Shown here: one piece after another, positions 42,508 to 51,486 of the stretch
How positions within the stretch are numbered: the first letter of the stretch is position 1
How the letters are laid out: the number at the start of each line of letters is the position of its first letter
Source of the DNA: Rhodobacter sp.
GTDB taxonomy: Bacteria > Pseudomonadota > Alphaproteobacteria > Rhodobacterales > Rhodobacteraceae
Direction of reading: 5' to 3'
Assembly: GCA_020637555.1 (NCBI GenBank)
Contig: JACKKF010000003.1
Coordinates: forward strand, 248,001-312,000
Length of the DNA stretch: 64,000 nt
Made by a program: the position numbers and the translations under genes
The notes under the pieces: model-generated
Database searches by the model: none
What the model was told of the DNA's origin: nothing
The model's input: only the letters and a program-made list of their open reading frames with translations

Positions 42508-43644
42508 ATGCCCAGCAACCCGTCCATCGCCGCGAATACCCGGCCCTGGCGCGATCCGTCGGCCAAGCCCTTCATCTCGATCCGGCACATCACCAAACGC
42601 TTCGGCGATTTCACCGCGGTGAACGATGTCTCGCTGGATATCTACCGCGGCGAGCTGTTCTGCCTGCTGGGCGGTTCGGGCTGCGGCAAGTCCACCCTGC
42701 TGCGGATGCTGGCCGGGTTCGAAACGCCGACCCAGGGGCAGATCCTGATCGACGGTCAGGACATGGCGGGCGTGCCCGCCGACAAGCGCCCGACGAACAT
42801 GATGTTCCAGTCCTATGCCTTGTTCCCGCACATGAGCGTGGAAAAGAACGTGGCCTATGGTCTTTTGCGCGAAGGAAAATCCAAGGCCGAGGCCTATGCC
42901 CGCGTGGCCGAGATGCTGGCGCTGGTGAAGCTCGAGAAATACGCCAAGCGCAAGCCGCATCAATTGTCCGGCGGCCAGCGTCAGCGTGTCGCGCTGGCCC
43001 GCTCGCTGATCAAGCAACCGAAACTGTTGCTGCTGGACGAGCCCCTGGGCGCGCTGGACAAGAAGCTGCGCGAGGAAACCCAGTTCGAATTGATCAACAT
43101 CCAGGAAACCCTGGGTGTGACCTTCATCGTCGTGACCCATGACCAGGACGAGGCGATGACCCTGGCCACCCGCATCGGCGTGATGACCGAGGGCGTCATT
43201 GCCCAGATCGGCGAACCGCGCGAGATCTATGAAACGCCGCAATCCCGGTTCGTTGCGGATTTCATCGGTTCGGTGAACCTGTTCGAGGGGCAGGTCGGCC
43301 CCGCCGCGCCCGATTTCATGCGCGTCGACACCGCGGATCTGGGACCGGTCGCCGTGCCGCCCAGGCCCGGCCTCACGCAGGGGCAGACCGTGTGGCTGGC
43401 GATGCGCCCGGAACGGGTCTGGCTGACGCGCGAAAAACCCGCCGAGGCCATCAATTCCGTGCGCGGCGAGGTGCGCGACATGGGCTATGTCGGGCACATG
43501 TCCTCGTATGTGGTGCGGCTGGACAACGGCCGGCTGGTGCGGGTCACGCAGGCCAACGAGGGGCGGCGCGACAACCCCATCACCTGGGATGAACAGGTCT
43601 CGGTCAGCTTCGAGCCCGCGGATTTCCGGGTGCTGACCGAATGA
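42508..43644 (+). CDS. potG: Polyamine ABC transporter ATP-binding protein
   Basis: A 378-residue ATPase. Walker A is GGSGCGKST, the Q-loop is in MMFQSYALFPHMSV, the signature is LSGGQRQRVALARSL, Walker B is LLLLDEPLGALD, and the switch His is in VVTHDQDEAM. The C-terminal ~110 residues form a TOBE domain. It energises uptake of putrescine or similar. The ATG at 42508 has GGCGGAGG before it. It ends with a 4-base overlap into the permease gene. Confidence 0.93.
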   Translation: MPSNPSIAANTRPWRDPSAKPFISIRHITKRFGDFTAVNDVSLDIYRGELFCLLGGSGCGKSTLLRMLAGFETPTQGQILIDGQDMAGVPADKRPTNMMFQSYALFPHMSVEKNVAYGLLREGKSKAEAYARVAEMLALVKLEKYAKRKPHQLSGGQRQRVALARSLIKQPKLLLLDEPLGALDKKLREETQFELINIQETLGVTFIVVTHDQDEAMTLATRIGVMTEGVIAQIGEPREIYETPQSRFVADFIGSVNLFEGQVGPAAPDFMRVDTADLGPVAVPPRPGLTQGQTVWLAMRPERVWLTREKPAEAINSVRGEVRDMGYVGHMSSYVVRLDNGRLVRVTQANEGRRDNPITWDEQVSVSFEPADFRVLTE

Positions 43645-44732
43645 GCGCGCCCGACGCCTTCACCCCGCCTGTCGCCAGCGCCTGGCCGCTGGTGCGGCGG
43701 GTGGCCCTGGCGCTGTTCGCGGGGTTCTGGGCCGTCTATGCCCTGGCGCTGATGCCGGTCCCCGGGATCGAGGCGATACGCGGCAACCTGATCGCGCTGA
43801 CCGTGGTTCTGGGCGGCTTCCTGGTGGCCGACGAAGTGACCGAGGATCTGTCCCTGCCGCGCCGCTGGCTGGTGATCGCCGTGCCGCTGGTCTGGTTCCT
43901 GCTGTTCTTCCTGATCCCCTTTGTGGTTCTGGGGCGGATTTCGCTGTCGGAAACCGTGATCGCGCGGCCCCCCTATACCCCGCTGTGGGAACGTGGGCCC
44001 GATGGTTCGCTGGACATTCTCGCCGGTTTCCAGAACTACAGCTGGATCCTGGGCGACGCGCTCTATCGCAACGCCTATCTGTCGTCGATCAAGATCGCGG
44101 CGATCTCGACGCTGCTGGCGCTGCTGGTCGGCTACCCCATAGCCTATTACATCGCCCGGTCGCCCGAGCCGCGCCGCTCGGTGCTGCTGCTGCTGGTGAT
44201 CCTGCCGTTCTGGACCTCGTTCCTGCTGAGGGTCTATGCATGGATCGGGTTTCTCAGGGGCAATGGCGTCATCAACAATGTCCTGCTGTCGCTGGGCATC
44301 ATCGAAGAGCCGCTGGTGATGATGCAGACCGATTTCGCGGTCTATCTGGGCATCGTCTATGCCTATCTGCCGTTCATGATCCTGCCGCTCTATGCGACGC
44401 TGGTGAAACTGGATGATGCGCTGATCGAGGCGGCCAGCGATCTCGGGGCCTCGCCGGCCGTGACCTTCGTCACCGTGACGCTGCCGCTGTCCATGCCCGG
44501 GATCATCGCCGGGTCGATGCTGGTGTTCATCCCGGCGATCGGGGAATACGTCATTCCGGCGCTGCTGGGTGGCCCTGACACGCTGATGATCGGCCGGGTG
44601 ATGTGGGACGAGTTCTTCTCGTCGCGCGACTGGCCGGTGGCATCGGCGGTGGCCATCGTCATGCTGATCCTGGTGGTGGTGCCGATCATGTGGCTGCAAT
44701 CGGTGCAGAACCGGCAAGAGGAGCAGGGCTGA
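43641..44732 (+). CDS. potH: Polyamine ABC transporter permease (PotH-like)
   Basis: A 363-residue inner-membrane permease, about 45 residues longer than Escherichia coli PotH; the extra lies at the N-terminus with two added hydrophobic stretches (LVRRVALALFAGFWAVYALAL and LIALTVVLGGFLVAD). The binding-protein-dependent permease motif is EAASDLGASPAVTFVTVTLPLSMPG. It ends with TGATG overlap into potI and is the third gene of the pot operon. Confidence 0.9.
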   Translation: MSAPDAFTPPVASAWPLVRRVALALFAGFWAVYALALMPVPGIEAIRGNLIALTVVLGGFLVADEVTEDLSLPRRWLVIAVPLVWFLLFFLIPFVVLGRISLSETVIARPPYTPLWERGPDGSLDILAGFQNYSWILGDALYRNAYLSSIKIAAISTLLALLVGYPIAYYIARSPEPRRSVLLLLVILPFWTSFLLRVYAWIGFLRGNGVINNVLLSLGIIEEPLVMMQTDFAVYLGIVYAYLPFMILPLYATLVKLDDALIEAASDLGASPAVTFVTVTLPLSMPGIIAGSMLVFIPAIGEYVIPALLGGPDTLMIGRVMWDEFFSSRDWPVASAVAIVMLILVVVPIMWLQSVQNRQEEQG

Positions 44733-45556
44733 TGAAACGCGGCTGGTTCCTGCCTGTCTTTGCCGTCCTGGGCTTTGCCTTTCTGTATGCACCGATCATC
44801 TCGCTGGTGGTGTTTTCGTTCAACGAAAGCCGGCTGGTGACGGTCTGGGGCGGGTTCTCGACCCAGTGGTATGGCGAGCTGTTCGCCGATGGCTGGGACA
44901 GCTGGCAGACCAACCCCCTGCTGGCCGCGTCGCTGATCAGCCTGAAGGTTGCGGCCATCGCGGCCTCGATCGCGACGGTGATCGGCACCCTGGCGGCCTT
45001 CGTGCTGACACGGTTTGGCAAGTTCCGCGGCAAGTTGCTGCTGACGGGCATGATCACCGCACCGCTGGTGATGCCCGAGGTGATCATCGGCCTGTCGCTG
45101 CTGTTGCTGTTCGTGTCGATGGAGATGGTCCTGGGCTGGCCCGCCGGTCGCGGATTGACGACGGTGGTCATCGCGCACGGGACCTTTTGCGCCGCCTATG
45201 TCGCGGTCATCGCGCAGTCGCGGCTGCGGGACATGGACGAAAGCCTGGAGGAGGCCGCGCGCGATCTCGGCGCGGGGCCGGTGCGGGTGTTTTTCGACAT
45301 TACCCTGCCGGTGATCGCGCCGGCGCTGGTCTCGGGGTGGTTGCTGGCCTTCACCCTGTCGCTGGACGATCTGGTGGTGGCGAGTTTCGTGTCGGGACCG
45401 GGGGCCTCGACCCTGCCGATGGTGATCTTCTCCAAGGTGCGGCTGGGGGTCAGCCCGGATGTGAACGCGCTGGCCACGATCATCATCGCGATTGTGGCAC
45501 TGGCGGTCACCATCGCCGGCGTGCTGTTGCGGCGCCAGGCCAGGGCGGCCCGGTAG
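44732..45556 (+). CDS. potI: Polyamine ABC transporter permease (PotI-like)
   Basis: A 274-residue permease. Six helices are expected, the first being FLPVFAVLGFAFLYAPIISLVVF. The coupling motif EAARDLGAGPVRVFFDITLPVIAP lies at about 185-208. Length matches PotI (~281). It is the last gene of the operon, whose end is marked by the dispersed hairpin repeat (45561-45645) before the convergent mbfA. Confidence 0.9.
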   Translation: MKRGWFLPVFAVLGFAFLYAPIISLVVFSFNESRLVTVWGGFSTQWYGELFADGWDSWQTNPLLAASLISLKVAAIAASIATVIGTLAAFVLTRFGKFRGKLLLTGMITAPLVMPEVIIGLSLLLLFVSMEMVLGWPAGRGLTTVVIAHGTFCAAYVAVIAQSRLRDMDESLEEAARDLGAGPVRVFFDITLPVIAPALVSGWLLAFTLSLDDLVVASFVSGPGASTLPMVIFSKVRLGVSPDVNALATIIIAIVALAVTIAGVLLRRQARAAR

Positions 45557-45560
45557 CGGC

Positions 45561-45645
45561 GGGGGCTGCCGCCCCGCACCCCCGCTTCAAGGGGGGCACG
45601 CCCCCCTTGAAAATCCCCGTGCGTATTTGGGACAAGATGATGGGG
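45561..45645 (-). repeat. Dispersed intergenic repeat, copy 2
   Basis: The reverse complement of the copy at 6090-6176 over about 60 bases, with one mismatch in the CATCTTGTCC(G/C)AAATACGC part; the 10-bp hairpin TCAAGGGGGG / CCCCCCTTGA at 45587-45610 is identical. A GGGGC / GCCCC hairpin follows at 45562-45575. It lies between convergent potI and mbfA. Confidence 0.85.
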
Positions 45646-45660
45646 GGCCCGCGTCGACCG

Positions 45661-46638
45661 TCAGCCGCCGCCGATGATGGCGCCCGCGGCAAAGACCAGC
45701 GCGCCCCCCAGCACCACCTGCAGCGTCGCGCGCAGGAAGGGCGTGTCCATGAACTTGTTCTGGATCCAGGCGATGGCCCAGAGTTCGATGAACACCACGA
45801 TCATCGCGATCACCGTGGCGGTCCAGAAATGCGGGATCAGGTAGGGCAGGGCGTGACCCAGGCCGCCGACCGCGGTCATCACCCCCGCCGCGATCCCTCG
45901 TTTCAGGGGCGACCCGCGGCCCGAGAGCTGGCCATCGTCCGAGGCGGCCTCGGTAAAGCCCATCGAGATCCCGGCACCGACCGAGGCCGCGAGACCGACC
46001 AGAAAGGTCGTGTGCGTGTTCTCGGTGGCAAAGGCGGTGGCGAAGATCGGCGCCAGGGTCGACACCGAGCCGTCCATCAGTCCGGCCAGGCCCGGTTGCA
46101 CCCAGGTCAGCAGGAACTGCCGCTTTGCCGCGTCATCCTCGGCGGTGCGGGCCTCGTCGCCCAGGTGCTTGTCTTCGAGCCGCTGGGCCGAGTTTTCGTG
46201 CGCGGCCTCGGCGGCGGCGAGATCGCCCAGCAGCTTGCGCGTGGCGGCGTCGGTGGTGCGCTGGGCGGCGACCTCGTAGAAGCTGGCAGCCTGACGCTCC
46301 ATCGCCTCGGCCTCGCCGCGGATCTGGTCCAGCGTCATGGTCTGCATCAGCCAGACGGGTTTGCGCGCATAGAAGCCGGCAACATGTTCGCGCCGGAGCA
46401 GCGGGATCACGTCGCCGAAGCGCTTGCGATGGATGTCGATCAATCGCTGGCGATGGCGGTCCTCTTCCTCGGCCATGCCATCGAACACGGCGGCCGAGGC
46501 CGGATAATCCCCACGCAGGCGTTCGGCATAGGTGCGGTAGATGCGCGCGTCGTCTTCCTCGGAGGAAATGGCGAGCGCGAGAATTTCCTGTTCGCTGAGG
46601 TCGCGAAAGCGGCGGCGGTTGCCAGAGCCTGGGATCAT
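45661..46638 (-). CDS. mbfA: Membrane-bound ferritin-like iron exporter
   Basis: A 325-residue protein with two modules: an N-terminal ferritin-like/rubrerythrin domain (about 15-160) with repeated E and ExxH motifs (AISSEEDDARIYRTYAERL, MAEEEDRHRQRLIDIH, EAAHENSAQRL), and a C-terminal VIT1-like domain with PGLAGLMDGSVSTLAPIFATAFA, four to five helices, and ALPYLIPHFWTATVIAMIVV. MbfA exports iron from the cytoplasm in alphaproteobacteria and is a known Irr target. The ATG at 46638 has AGGAG 8 bases before and is preferred over GTG at 46647. The irr gene is 4 kb away. Confidence 0.9.
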   Translation of the reverse strand: MIPGSGNRRRFRDLSEQEILALAISSEEDDARIYRTYAERLRGDYPASAAVFDGMAEEEDRHRQRLIDIHRKRFGDVIPLLRREHVAGFYARKPVWLMQTMTLDQIRGEAEAMERQAASFYEVAAQRTTDAATRKLLGDLAAAEAAHENSAQRLEDKHLGDEARTAEDDAAKRQFLLTWVQPGLAGLMDGSVSTLAPIFATAFATENTHTTFLVGLAASVGAGISMGFTEAASDDGQLSGRGSPLKRGIAAGVMTAVGGLGHALPYLIPHFWTATVIAMIVVFIELWAIAWIQNKFMDTPFLRATLQVVLGGALVFAAGAIIGGG

Positions 46639-46661
46639 GGGCCTCACTCCTGGGTTTTCGC

Positions 46662-46689
46662 CAGTCTAGGCATGGGCTTGCCGGGTGCA
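46662..46689 (-). promoter_or_regulatory. Promoter-like pair before mbfA
   Basis: On the minus strand, TTGCAC (46689-46684), 16-base spacer, TAGACT (46667-46662), 24 bases before the mbfA ATG. No clear Irr (ICE) box was found here. Confidence 0.35.
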
Positions 46690-46712
46690 AGAGGGTGGGG
46701 TGACGCGCCCCT

Positions 46713-47468
46713 TCAGCTTGCCGTCAGGGTGTAGCCCGACCAGCGGTCCCAGCGGGTTTGCCCCTGCCAGCGCCACAAGGGCCAGACGTAATACCACAAG
46801 AGCAGCGCCAGCGCGGTCGCGACCGTGCCCACCACCGCGGCAAAGGGCCACAGAAGAACGGGCACAGGGTTCAGCGCGGGCGCCAGGGCCAGGGCCAGCA
46901 GCGGCCCCAGGCGCAGAGCCTCGCGGCGCAGGGGATGGGTGCCGCCGGTCAGCCTGAGCCGCATCACCGCCTTGCCGGTGCTGCGCCGCCCGCGCGCCGT
47001 CATGAGGGCGCTGGCGGCGCCCATCACCAGAAACACCAGGGCCGCAGACAGGTCGGGGACACGGTGGGGCTGCATCGTGCGATCCACCGGCACGCGCACC
47101 ATGCGGGTCAGGCGCAGGCCGGTGTCGGGGTCGGACTGGCTGTAGACCGCGACCAGCTCGCGCCCGTTCGGCAGGCCGTAAAGGCGGCTCTCGCAGACCC
47201 GCAGGGTGGTGAACTGCGCGCGTCCGGGGGTGGCCAGCAGCCAGTCGGGCGGGGTCTCCAGATCGGTGCAGGCGACGGTGCGGACATGCAACAGCGGTTG
47301 CGGCAGCCGCAGCCCCAGATCGGTGAAGGGCAGGGTGGCCAGCGCGACAACGATCACCGCCAGGGTGTGGTCGATGGCAAAGGCCAGAAGCCGACGGATC
47401 AGCAGGCGCGGCGGCAGGATCGGACCCCTCGGATGCGGTGCGGGGCGCGGCGTCTGGACAGGCCGCAC
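46713..47468 (-). CDS. RDD-family membrane protein
   Basis: A 251-residue protein with a GTG start. The first helix is preceded by RRLLAFAIDHTLAVIVVAL, the RDD hallmark Arg-x-x-x-x-x-x-x-Asp. A ~75-residue periplasmic loop with Cys (CTDLE, CESRLYG) separates it from helices at DLSAALVFLVMGAASALM, LGPLLALALAPALNPVPVLLW and ALALLLWYYVW. The family is of mixed function, some being ion transporters. It lies 11 bases after fabI and is probably the last gene of the fabA-fabB-fabI run. Confidence 0.75.
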   Translation of the reverse strand: MRPVQTPRPAPHPRGPILPPRLLIRRLLAFAIDHTLAVIVVALATLPFTDLGLRLPQPLLHVRTVACTDLETPPDWLLATPGRAQFTTLRVCESRLYGLPNGRELVAVYSQSDPDTGLRLTRMVRVPVDRTMQPHRVPDLSAALVFLVMGAASALMTARGRRSTGKAVMRLRLTGGTHPLRREALRLGPLLALALAPALNPVPVLLWPFAAVVGTVATALALLLWYYVWPLWRWQGQTRWDRWSGYTLTAS

Positions 47469-47479
47469 ACCGTCCGGTG

Positions 47480-48268
47480 TTACAGGTTGTCGGGCTGAGG
47501 CATGCCCAGGACATGATAGCCGGAATCGACCATGATCACGTCACCCGTCGTGCACGCGCCATAGGCCGATGCGAGAAACACCGCCGCCCCGCCCACGCTT
47601 TCCAGCGTGGCGTTGTGGCGCAGGGGCGCGTTGGCCTCGGTGTGGCGGAAGGTCTTGCGCGCACCGCCGATGGCTGCGCCGGCCAGGGTTTTCATTGGTC
47701 CCGGCGAGATCGCGTTGACGCGGATTGCCTGCGGGCCCAGGTCATTGGCCAGATAGCGGACCGAGGCCTCGAGCGCCGCCTTGGCCACGCCCATCACGTT
47801 GTAATAGGGGGTGACGCGGTTCGACCCCCCATAGGTCAGCGTGATGATCGAGCCGCCCTCGGGCATCAGGTCGGCGGCGCGGCGCGACACGTCGATCAGC
47901 GAAAAGCAGGAAATGTCGAGCGAATGCTTGAAGTTCCCGCGCGTCGTGTTGATGAAACGGCCGGTCAGCTCGGTCTTGTCGGAATAGGCGATGGCGTGGA
48001 CCAGGAAGTCGATGGTGCCCCAGCGGTCCTTGATCCGGGCAAAGGCGGCATCGAGCGACGCGTCGTCGGTGACGTCCACATCGACCAGGAAATCCGATCC
48101 GACCGAGGCCGCCAGCGGTTCCACCCGCTTGCCGAAGGCCTCGCCCTGGTAGCTGAACGCCAGTTCCGCGCCCTCGGCCGCCAGCGCGCTGGCGATCCCC
48201 CAGGCAATGGAGCGTTCGTTCGCAACCCCCATCACCAGCCCGCGCTTGCCCGTCATCAGATCGGCCAT
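47480..48268 (-). CDS. fabI: Enoyl-ACP reductase (NADH)
   Basis: A 262-residue SDR enzyme for the last reduction step of fatty-acid elongation. Marks: GKRGLVMGVANERSIAWGIA at the N-terminus (FabI-type nucleotide loop), DVDVTDDASLDAAF, and the catalytic Y-x6-K unit YYNVMGVAKAALEASVRYLA. The end AIRVNAISPGPMKTLAG is typical of FabI. It starts 6 bases after the fabB stop, making one operon with fabA and fabB. Confidence 0.96.
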   Translation of the reverse strand: MADLMTGKRGLVMGVANERSIAWGIASALAAEGAELAFSYQGEAFGKRVEPLAASVGSDFLVDVDVTDDASLDAAFARIKDRWGTIDFLVHAIAYSDKTELTGRFINTTRGNFKHSLDISCFSLIDVSRRAADLMPEGGSIITLTYGGSNRVTPYYNVMGVAKAALEASVRYLANDLGPQAIRVNAISPGPMKTLAGAAIGGARKTFRHTEANAPLRHNATLESVGGAAVFLASAYGACTTGDVIMVDSGYHVLGMPQPDNL

Positions 48269-48274
48269 GGCCGG

Positions 48275-49504
48275 TTACTCCATGAGTTTCGACATGACGA
48301 GGGTCGCGTTGGTCCCGCCGAAGCCAAAGCTGTTCGACAGGATCGAGTCATGCTCGACCCCCTCGCGCAGGGTGGTGGCGATTTCCTCGGGTTTCAGCGC
48401 GGGGTCCAGGTCGGTCACGTTGATCGACGGCGCGATGAACCCGCCTTGCAGCATGAGCAGCGAATAGATCGCCTCGTGCACGCCGGTCGCGCCCAGCGAA
48501 TGGCCGGTCAGCGATTTGGTCGAGGCAATCGGCGGCACCGACCCCTCGCCAAAGACGCGGCGGATCGCCTGCACCTCGGTCACGTCGCCCGCCGGGGTCG
48601 AGGTGCCGTGCGCGTTGATATAGGTGATCTTGCGATCCCGGGGCAGGGTGGACAGCGCGAGTTTCATCGACCGCTCGCCGCCCTCGCCCGAGGGGGCCAC
48701 CATGTCGTGCCCGTCCGAAGTGGCGCCATAGCCCGTGACCTCGGCATAGATCTTCGCGCCGCGCGCTTTCGCGTGCTCCAGTTCCTCAAGCACCACGACC
48801 CCGCCGCCGCCGGCGATGACGAAACCGTCGCGGGTGGCGTCAAAGGGACGCGAGGCGGTGGTCGGCGTATCGTTATACTTGGACGACATCGCGCCCATGG
48901 CGTCGAACAGACAGCTCAGGGTCCAGTCCAGTTCCTCGCCGCCGCCGGCAAAGACGATGTCCTGCTTGCCCATCTGGATCAGTTCGGTGCCATTGCCGAT
49001 GCAATGCGCGCTGGTCGAACAGGCCGAGGTGATCGAATAGTTCACGCCCTTGATCTTGAACGGTGTCGCCAGGCAGGCCGAGTTCGTGGACGACATGCAG
49101 CGCGTGACCATGAAGGGCCCCATCCGCTTGGGCGCGCCCTTTTCGATCACGGTCTTGTGCGCGACGAACAGGTTCGAGGTGGACGGACCGCCCGATCCCA
49201 TCACCAGGCCCGTGCGCTCGTTCGACACGTCCGTGTCGGTCAGGCCCGCATCGGCAATGGCCTGTTGCATCGACAGGAAGTTATAGGCCGCGCCGGGCCC
49301 CATGAACCGCAGGTCGCGCTTGTCGATATGGTCTTCCAGAACGATGGTCGGCGCGCCCTGGACCTGGCTGCGAAACCCGTGTTCGGCATACTCCGGCGCA
49401 AAGACGATGCCTGAGCGTCCTGCGCGCAAACTGGCCTCGACCTCGGCGGCAGAGTTGCCGATGGGTGAGATGATGCCGATCCCGGTGATGACGACGCGGC
49501 GCAT
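48275..49504 (-). CDS. fabB: 3-oxoacyl-ACP synthase I
   Basis: A 409-residue condensing enzyme (KASI) for unsaturated fatty acid synthesis with FabA. The N-terminus VVITGIGIISPIGNS, the active-site Cys in SACSTSAHCIGNG, and the two His in NAHGTSTPAGDVTE and SLTGHSLGATGVHEA are conserved. Length is normal. It is the second gene after fabA; the 98-base gap (49505-49602) holds no gene. Confidence 0.96.
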   Translation of the reverse strand: MRRVVITGIGIISPIGNSAAEVEASLRAGRSGIVFAPEYAEHGFRSQVQGAPTIVLEDHIDKRDLRFMGPGAAYNFLSMQQAIADAGLTDTDVSNERTGLVMGSGGPSTSNLFVAHKTVIEKGAPKRMGPFMVTRCMSSTNSACLATPFKIKGVNYSITSACSTSAHCIGNGTELIQMGKQDIVFAGGGEELDWTLSCLFDAMGAMSSKYNDTPTTASRPFDATRDGFVIAGGGGVVVLEELEHAKARGAKIYAEVTGYGATSDGHDMVAPSGEGGERSMKLALSTLPRDRKITYINAHGTSTPAGDVTEVQAIRRVFGEGSVPPIASTKSLTGHSLGATGVHEAIYSLLMLQGGFIAPSINVTDLDPALKPEEIATTLREGVEHDSILSNSFGFGGTNATLVMSKLME

Positions 49505-49602
49505 GAGGACTCCCTGTTGGTTTGCGTCAGGGGTTTACCGACCCCGCAGGCAAAATGCTACCGCATATTCACGGCGCTGCCCATGATCGGCGCGCGGCGC
49601 GG

Positions 49603-50112
49603 TCAGCTTTCCGACAAGGCGACCTTCATGTCCTTGACGACATAGATGACCTCGCCGTCAGCCTCGACGATGCCATCCGCCACGCCCATGGTCAGCCGGC
49701 GGGTCTGGATCGCCTTGGTGAAATCGACCTTGTAGGTCAGCATCTTGCGATCGGGGCGCACCATGCCGGTCAGCTTCACCTCGCCGACGCCCAGGGCGTA
49801 GCCGCGTCCCTGCCAGCCGCGCCAGCCCAGGTTGAAGCCGGTCAACTGCCACAGTCCGTCCAGTCCCAGGCACCCCGGCATGATCGGGTTGCCGGGGAAA
49901 TGGCAGTCAAAGAACCACAGGTCCGGCGTGATGTCGAATTCGGCCACGACATGTCCCTTGCCGTGCAGGCCGCCATCGCCGGAAATGTCGGTGATCCGGT
50001 CCATCATCAGCATCGGCGGGGCGGGCAATTGCGCATTGCCGGGGCCGAACAGTTCGCCACGGGCGCAGGCCAGCAGGGCGTCCTTGTCGAACTGGGTCGG
50101 GTAGTGCGGCAT
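49603..50112 (-). CDS. fabA: 3-hydroxydecanoyl-ACP dehydratase/isomerase
   Basis: A 169-residue hot-dog enzyme that dehydrates 3-hydroxydecanoyl-ACP and isomerises the trans-2 to cis-3 bond, the branch point to unsaturated fatty acids. The active site is in FFDCHFPGNPIMPGCLGLDGLWQL (His in CHFPG, Asp in LDGLWQ). KGHVVAEFDITPDLWFF is also FabA-specific. It is divergent from irr, sharing a 160-base spacer. Confidence 0.96.
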   Translation of the reverse strand: MPHYPTQFDKDALLACARGELFGPGNAQLPAPPMLMMDRITDISGDGGLHGKGHVVAEFDITPDLWFFDCHFPGNPIMPGCLGLDGLWQLTGFNLGWRGWQGRGYALGVGEVKLTGMVRPDRKMLTYKVDFTKAIQTRRLTMGVADGIVEADGEVIYVVKDMKVALSES

Positions 50113-50236
50113 TCGTCGGTCCTCGTTGCAGGGTTTTCCCCGTCTAGCACCCTTGTTTCGGCGGTGACAAGGCGCAGGGTTGTCGCGCGTCGACTGGCGG
50201 TGCGCGCGCGGGTCACGTCACGTTGGGGCGAGGGCA

Positions 50237-50265
50237 TTGAATCCCGCGCCGCCGCGGCCTAATAC
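50237..50265 (+). promoter_or_regulatory. Promoter of irr implying a leaderless mRNA
   Basis: TTGAAT at 50237-50242, an exact 17-base spacer, TAATAC at 50260-50265. The irr ATG is at 50273, only 7 bases after the -10 box, so transcription would begin at or next to the start codon. There is no Shine-Dalgarno before the ATG, which fits. Confidence 0.55.
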
Positions 50266-50272
50266 TGACCCG

Positions 50273-50713
50273 ATGACGCAGGATTTCGCCCCTTCCGGTC
50301 CCGAGGCCCAGGAACGCGCCGCGCAGTGGCTCGGTCTGGCGGGATTGCGCCCGACCCGGCAACGCCGGGCGCTGGCCGCGCTGCTGGTGGGCGATGGCGA
50401 AAACCGCCATGTCACCGCCGAGAGCCTCTATGCCGCGGCGCGAGACCGCGGCGCACCGGTGTCCCTGGCGACGATCTACAACACGCTGCGCGCCTTCTGC
50501 GATGCCGGGCTTCTGGCCGAGATCGCCGTTGACGCCACGCGCAGCTATTTCGACACCCGCACCGACGATCACCCGCATTTCTTCTGGGAGGACAGTCAGG
50601 TGCTGACGGATGCCCCGGCCGAGGACCTGACGATCCTGCACCTGCCGCAGGCGCCTGAGGGATGCGAGGTCGCGCGCGTCGATGTCGTCATCCGCCTGCG
50701 CCGCCGTCGCTGA
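50273..50713 (+). CDS. irr: Iron response regulator, Fur family
   Basis: A 146-residue Fur-superfamily transcription factor of the Irr branch. The winged helix is GLRPTRQRRALAALLV ... SLATIYNTLRAFCDAGLL; the dimer part has SYFDTRTDDHPHFFWED with the metal or heme-sensing His region. In alphaproteobacteria Irr controls heme and iron genes under low iron. Its position divergent to fabA is conserved. No N-terminal heme regulatory motif (HRM, C-P) is seen, as in other Rhodobacterales. It has a probable leaderless mRNA, and rlmJ follows directly after its stop. Confidence 0.88.
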   Translation: MTQDFAPSGPEAQERAAQWLGLAGLRPTRQRRALAALLVGDGENRHVTAESLYAAARDRGAPVSLATIYNTLRAFCDAGLLAEIAVDATRSYFDTRTDDHPHFFWEDSQVLTDAPAEDLTILHLPQAPEGCEVARVDVVIRLRRRR

Positions 50714-51484
50714 ATGCTGTCCTATCAGCACCTTTACCACGCCGGGAACCTTGCGGATGTGCACAAGCATGCGCTGTTGGCCTGGACGCTGGACTACCTG
50801 ACGGCCAAGGACAAGCCGCTCAGCTACCTGGAAAGCCACGCCGGACGCGCGCTTTACGACCTGTCCGCCCCTGAGGCCGTCAAGACCGGCGAAGCGGCGC
50901 AGGGGATCGGTCGGCTGCTGGACCGCTTTCCGCCGGACCATCCCTATGCCCGGGTGCTGGCGCGGGTGCGGGCGGCGCAGGGGCCACAGGCCTATCCCGG
51001 TTCGCCGCTGATCGCGGCGTCGCTGTTGCGGGACATCGACACCATCCACTTGGCCGAGATGCACCCCCGCGAACACGCCGCCCTGTCCTCGGCGATGCTG
51101 CCCTACCCGGTGCGCGTGCATCACGCCGACGGCTTTTCAAAGGTGCAGGAACTGACGCCGCCGATGCCCCGGCGCGGGATGCTGCTGATCGATCCCAGTT
51201 TCGAAACCGCCGCCGACTATGACGGAATGCCCCGGTTCATCGGCCAGATCGCCCGCAAATGGAACGTGGGGGTGATCGCGCTGTGGTATCCGATCCTGAC
51301 GGACGCCCGGCACGGTCCGATGCTGGCCGCGCTGACCGATGGCCACCCGGATGCCTTGCGCCACGAAGTCCGCTTTCCTCCGGCCCGGTCTGGGCACCGG
51401 ATGGTGGGGTCGGGCCTGTTCGTCATCAATCCGCCCTGGGGGCTGGCCGACGAGGCCGCCCGGATCGGTGCGCTGTTCGGCTGA
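50714..51484 (+). CDS. rlmJ: 23S rRNA (adenine2030-N6)-methyltransferase
   Basis: A 256-residue SAM-dependent enzyme modifying A2030 of 23S rRNA. Hallmarks are LSYQHLYHAGNLADVHKHALL at the N-terminus, SHAGRALYDL, EMHPREHAAL and LIDPSFETAADYD (a DPPYE-like catalytic motif, here DPSFE). The ATG begins right after the irr stop (TGA-ATG), so it is cotranscribed with irr. Its stop is 2 bases before the end of the convergent DUF2254 gene. Confidence 0.92.
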   Translation: MLSYQHLYHAGNLADVHKHALLAWTLDYLTAKDKPLSYLESHAGRALYDLSAPEAVKTGEAAQGIGRLLDRFPPDHPYARVLARVRAAQGPQAYPGSPLIAASLLRDIDTIHLAEMHPREHAALSSAMLPYPVRVHHADGFSKVQELTPPMPRRGMLLIDPSFETAADYDGMPRFIGQIARKWNVGVIALWYPILTDARHGPMLAALTDGHPDALRHEVRFPPARSGHRMVGSGLFVINPPWGLADEAARIGALFG

Positions 51485-51486
51485 CC

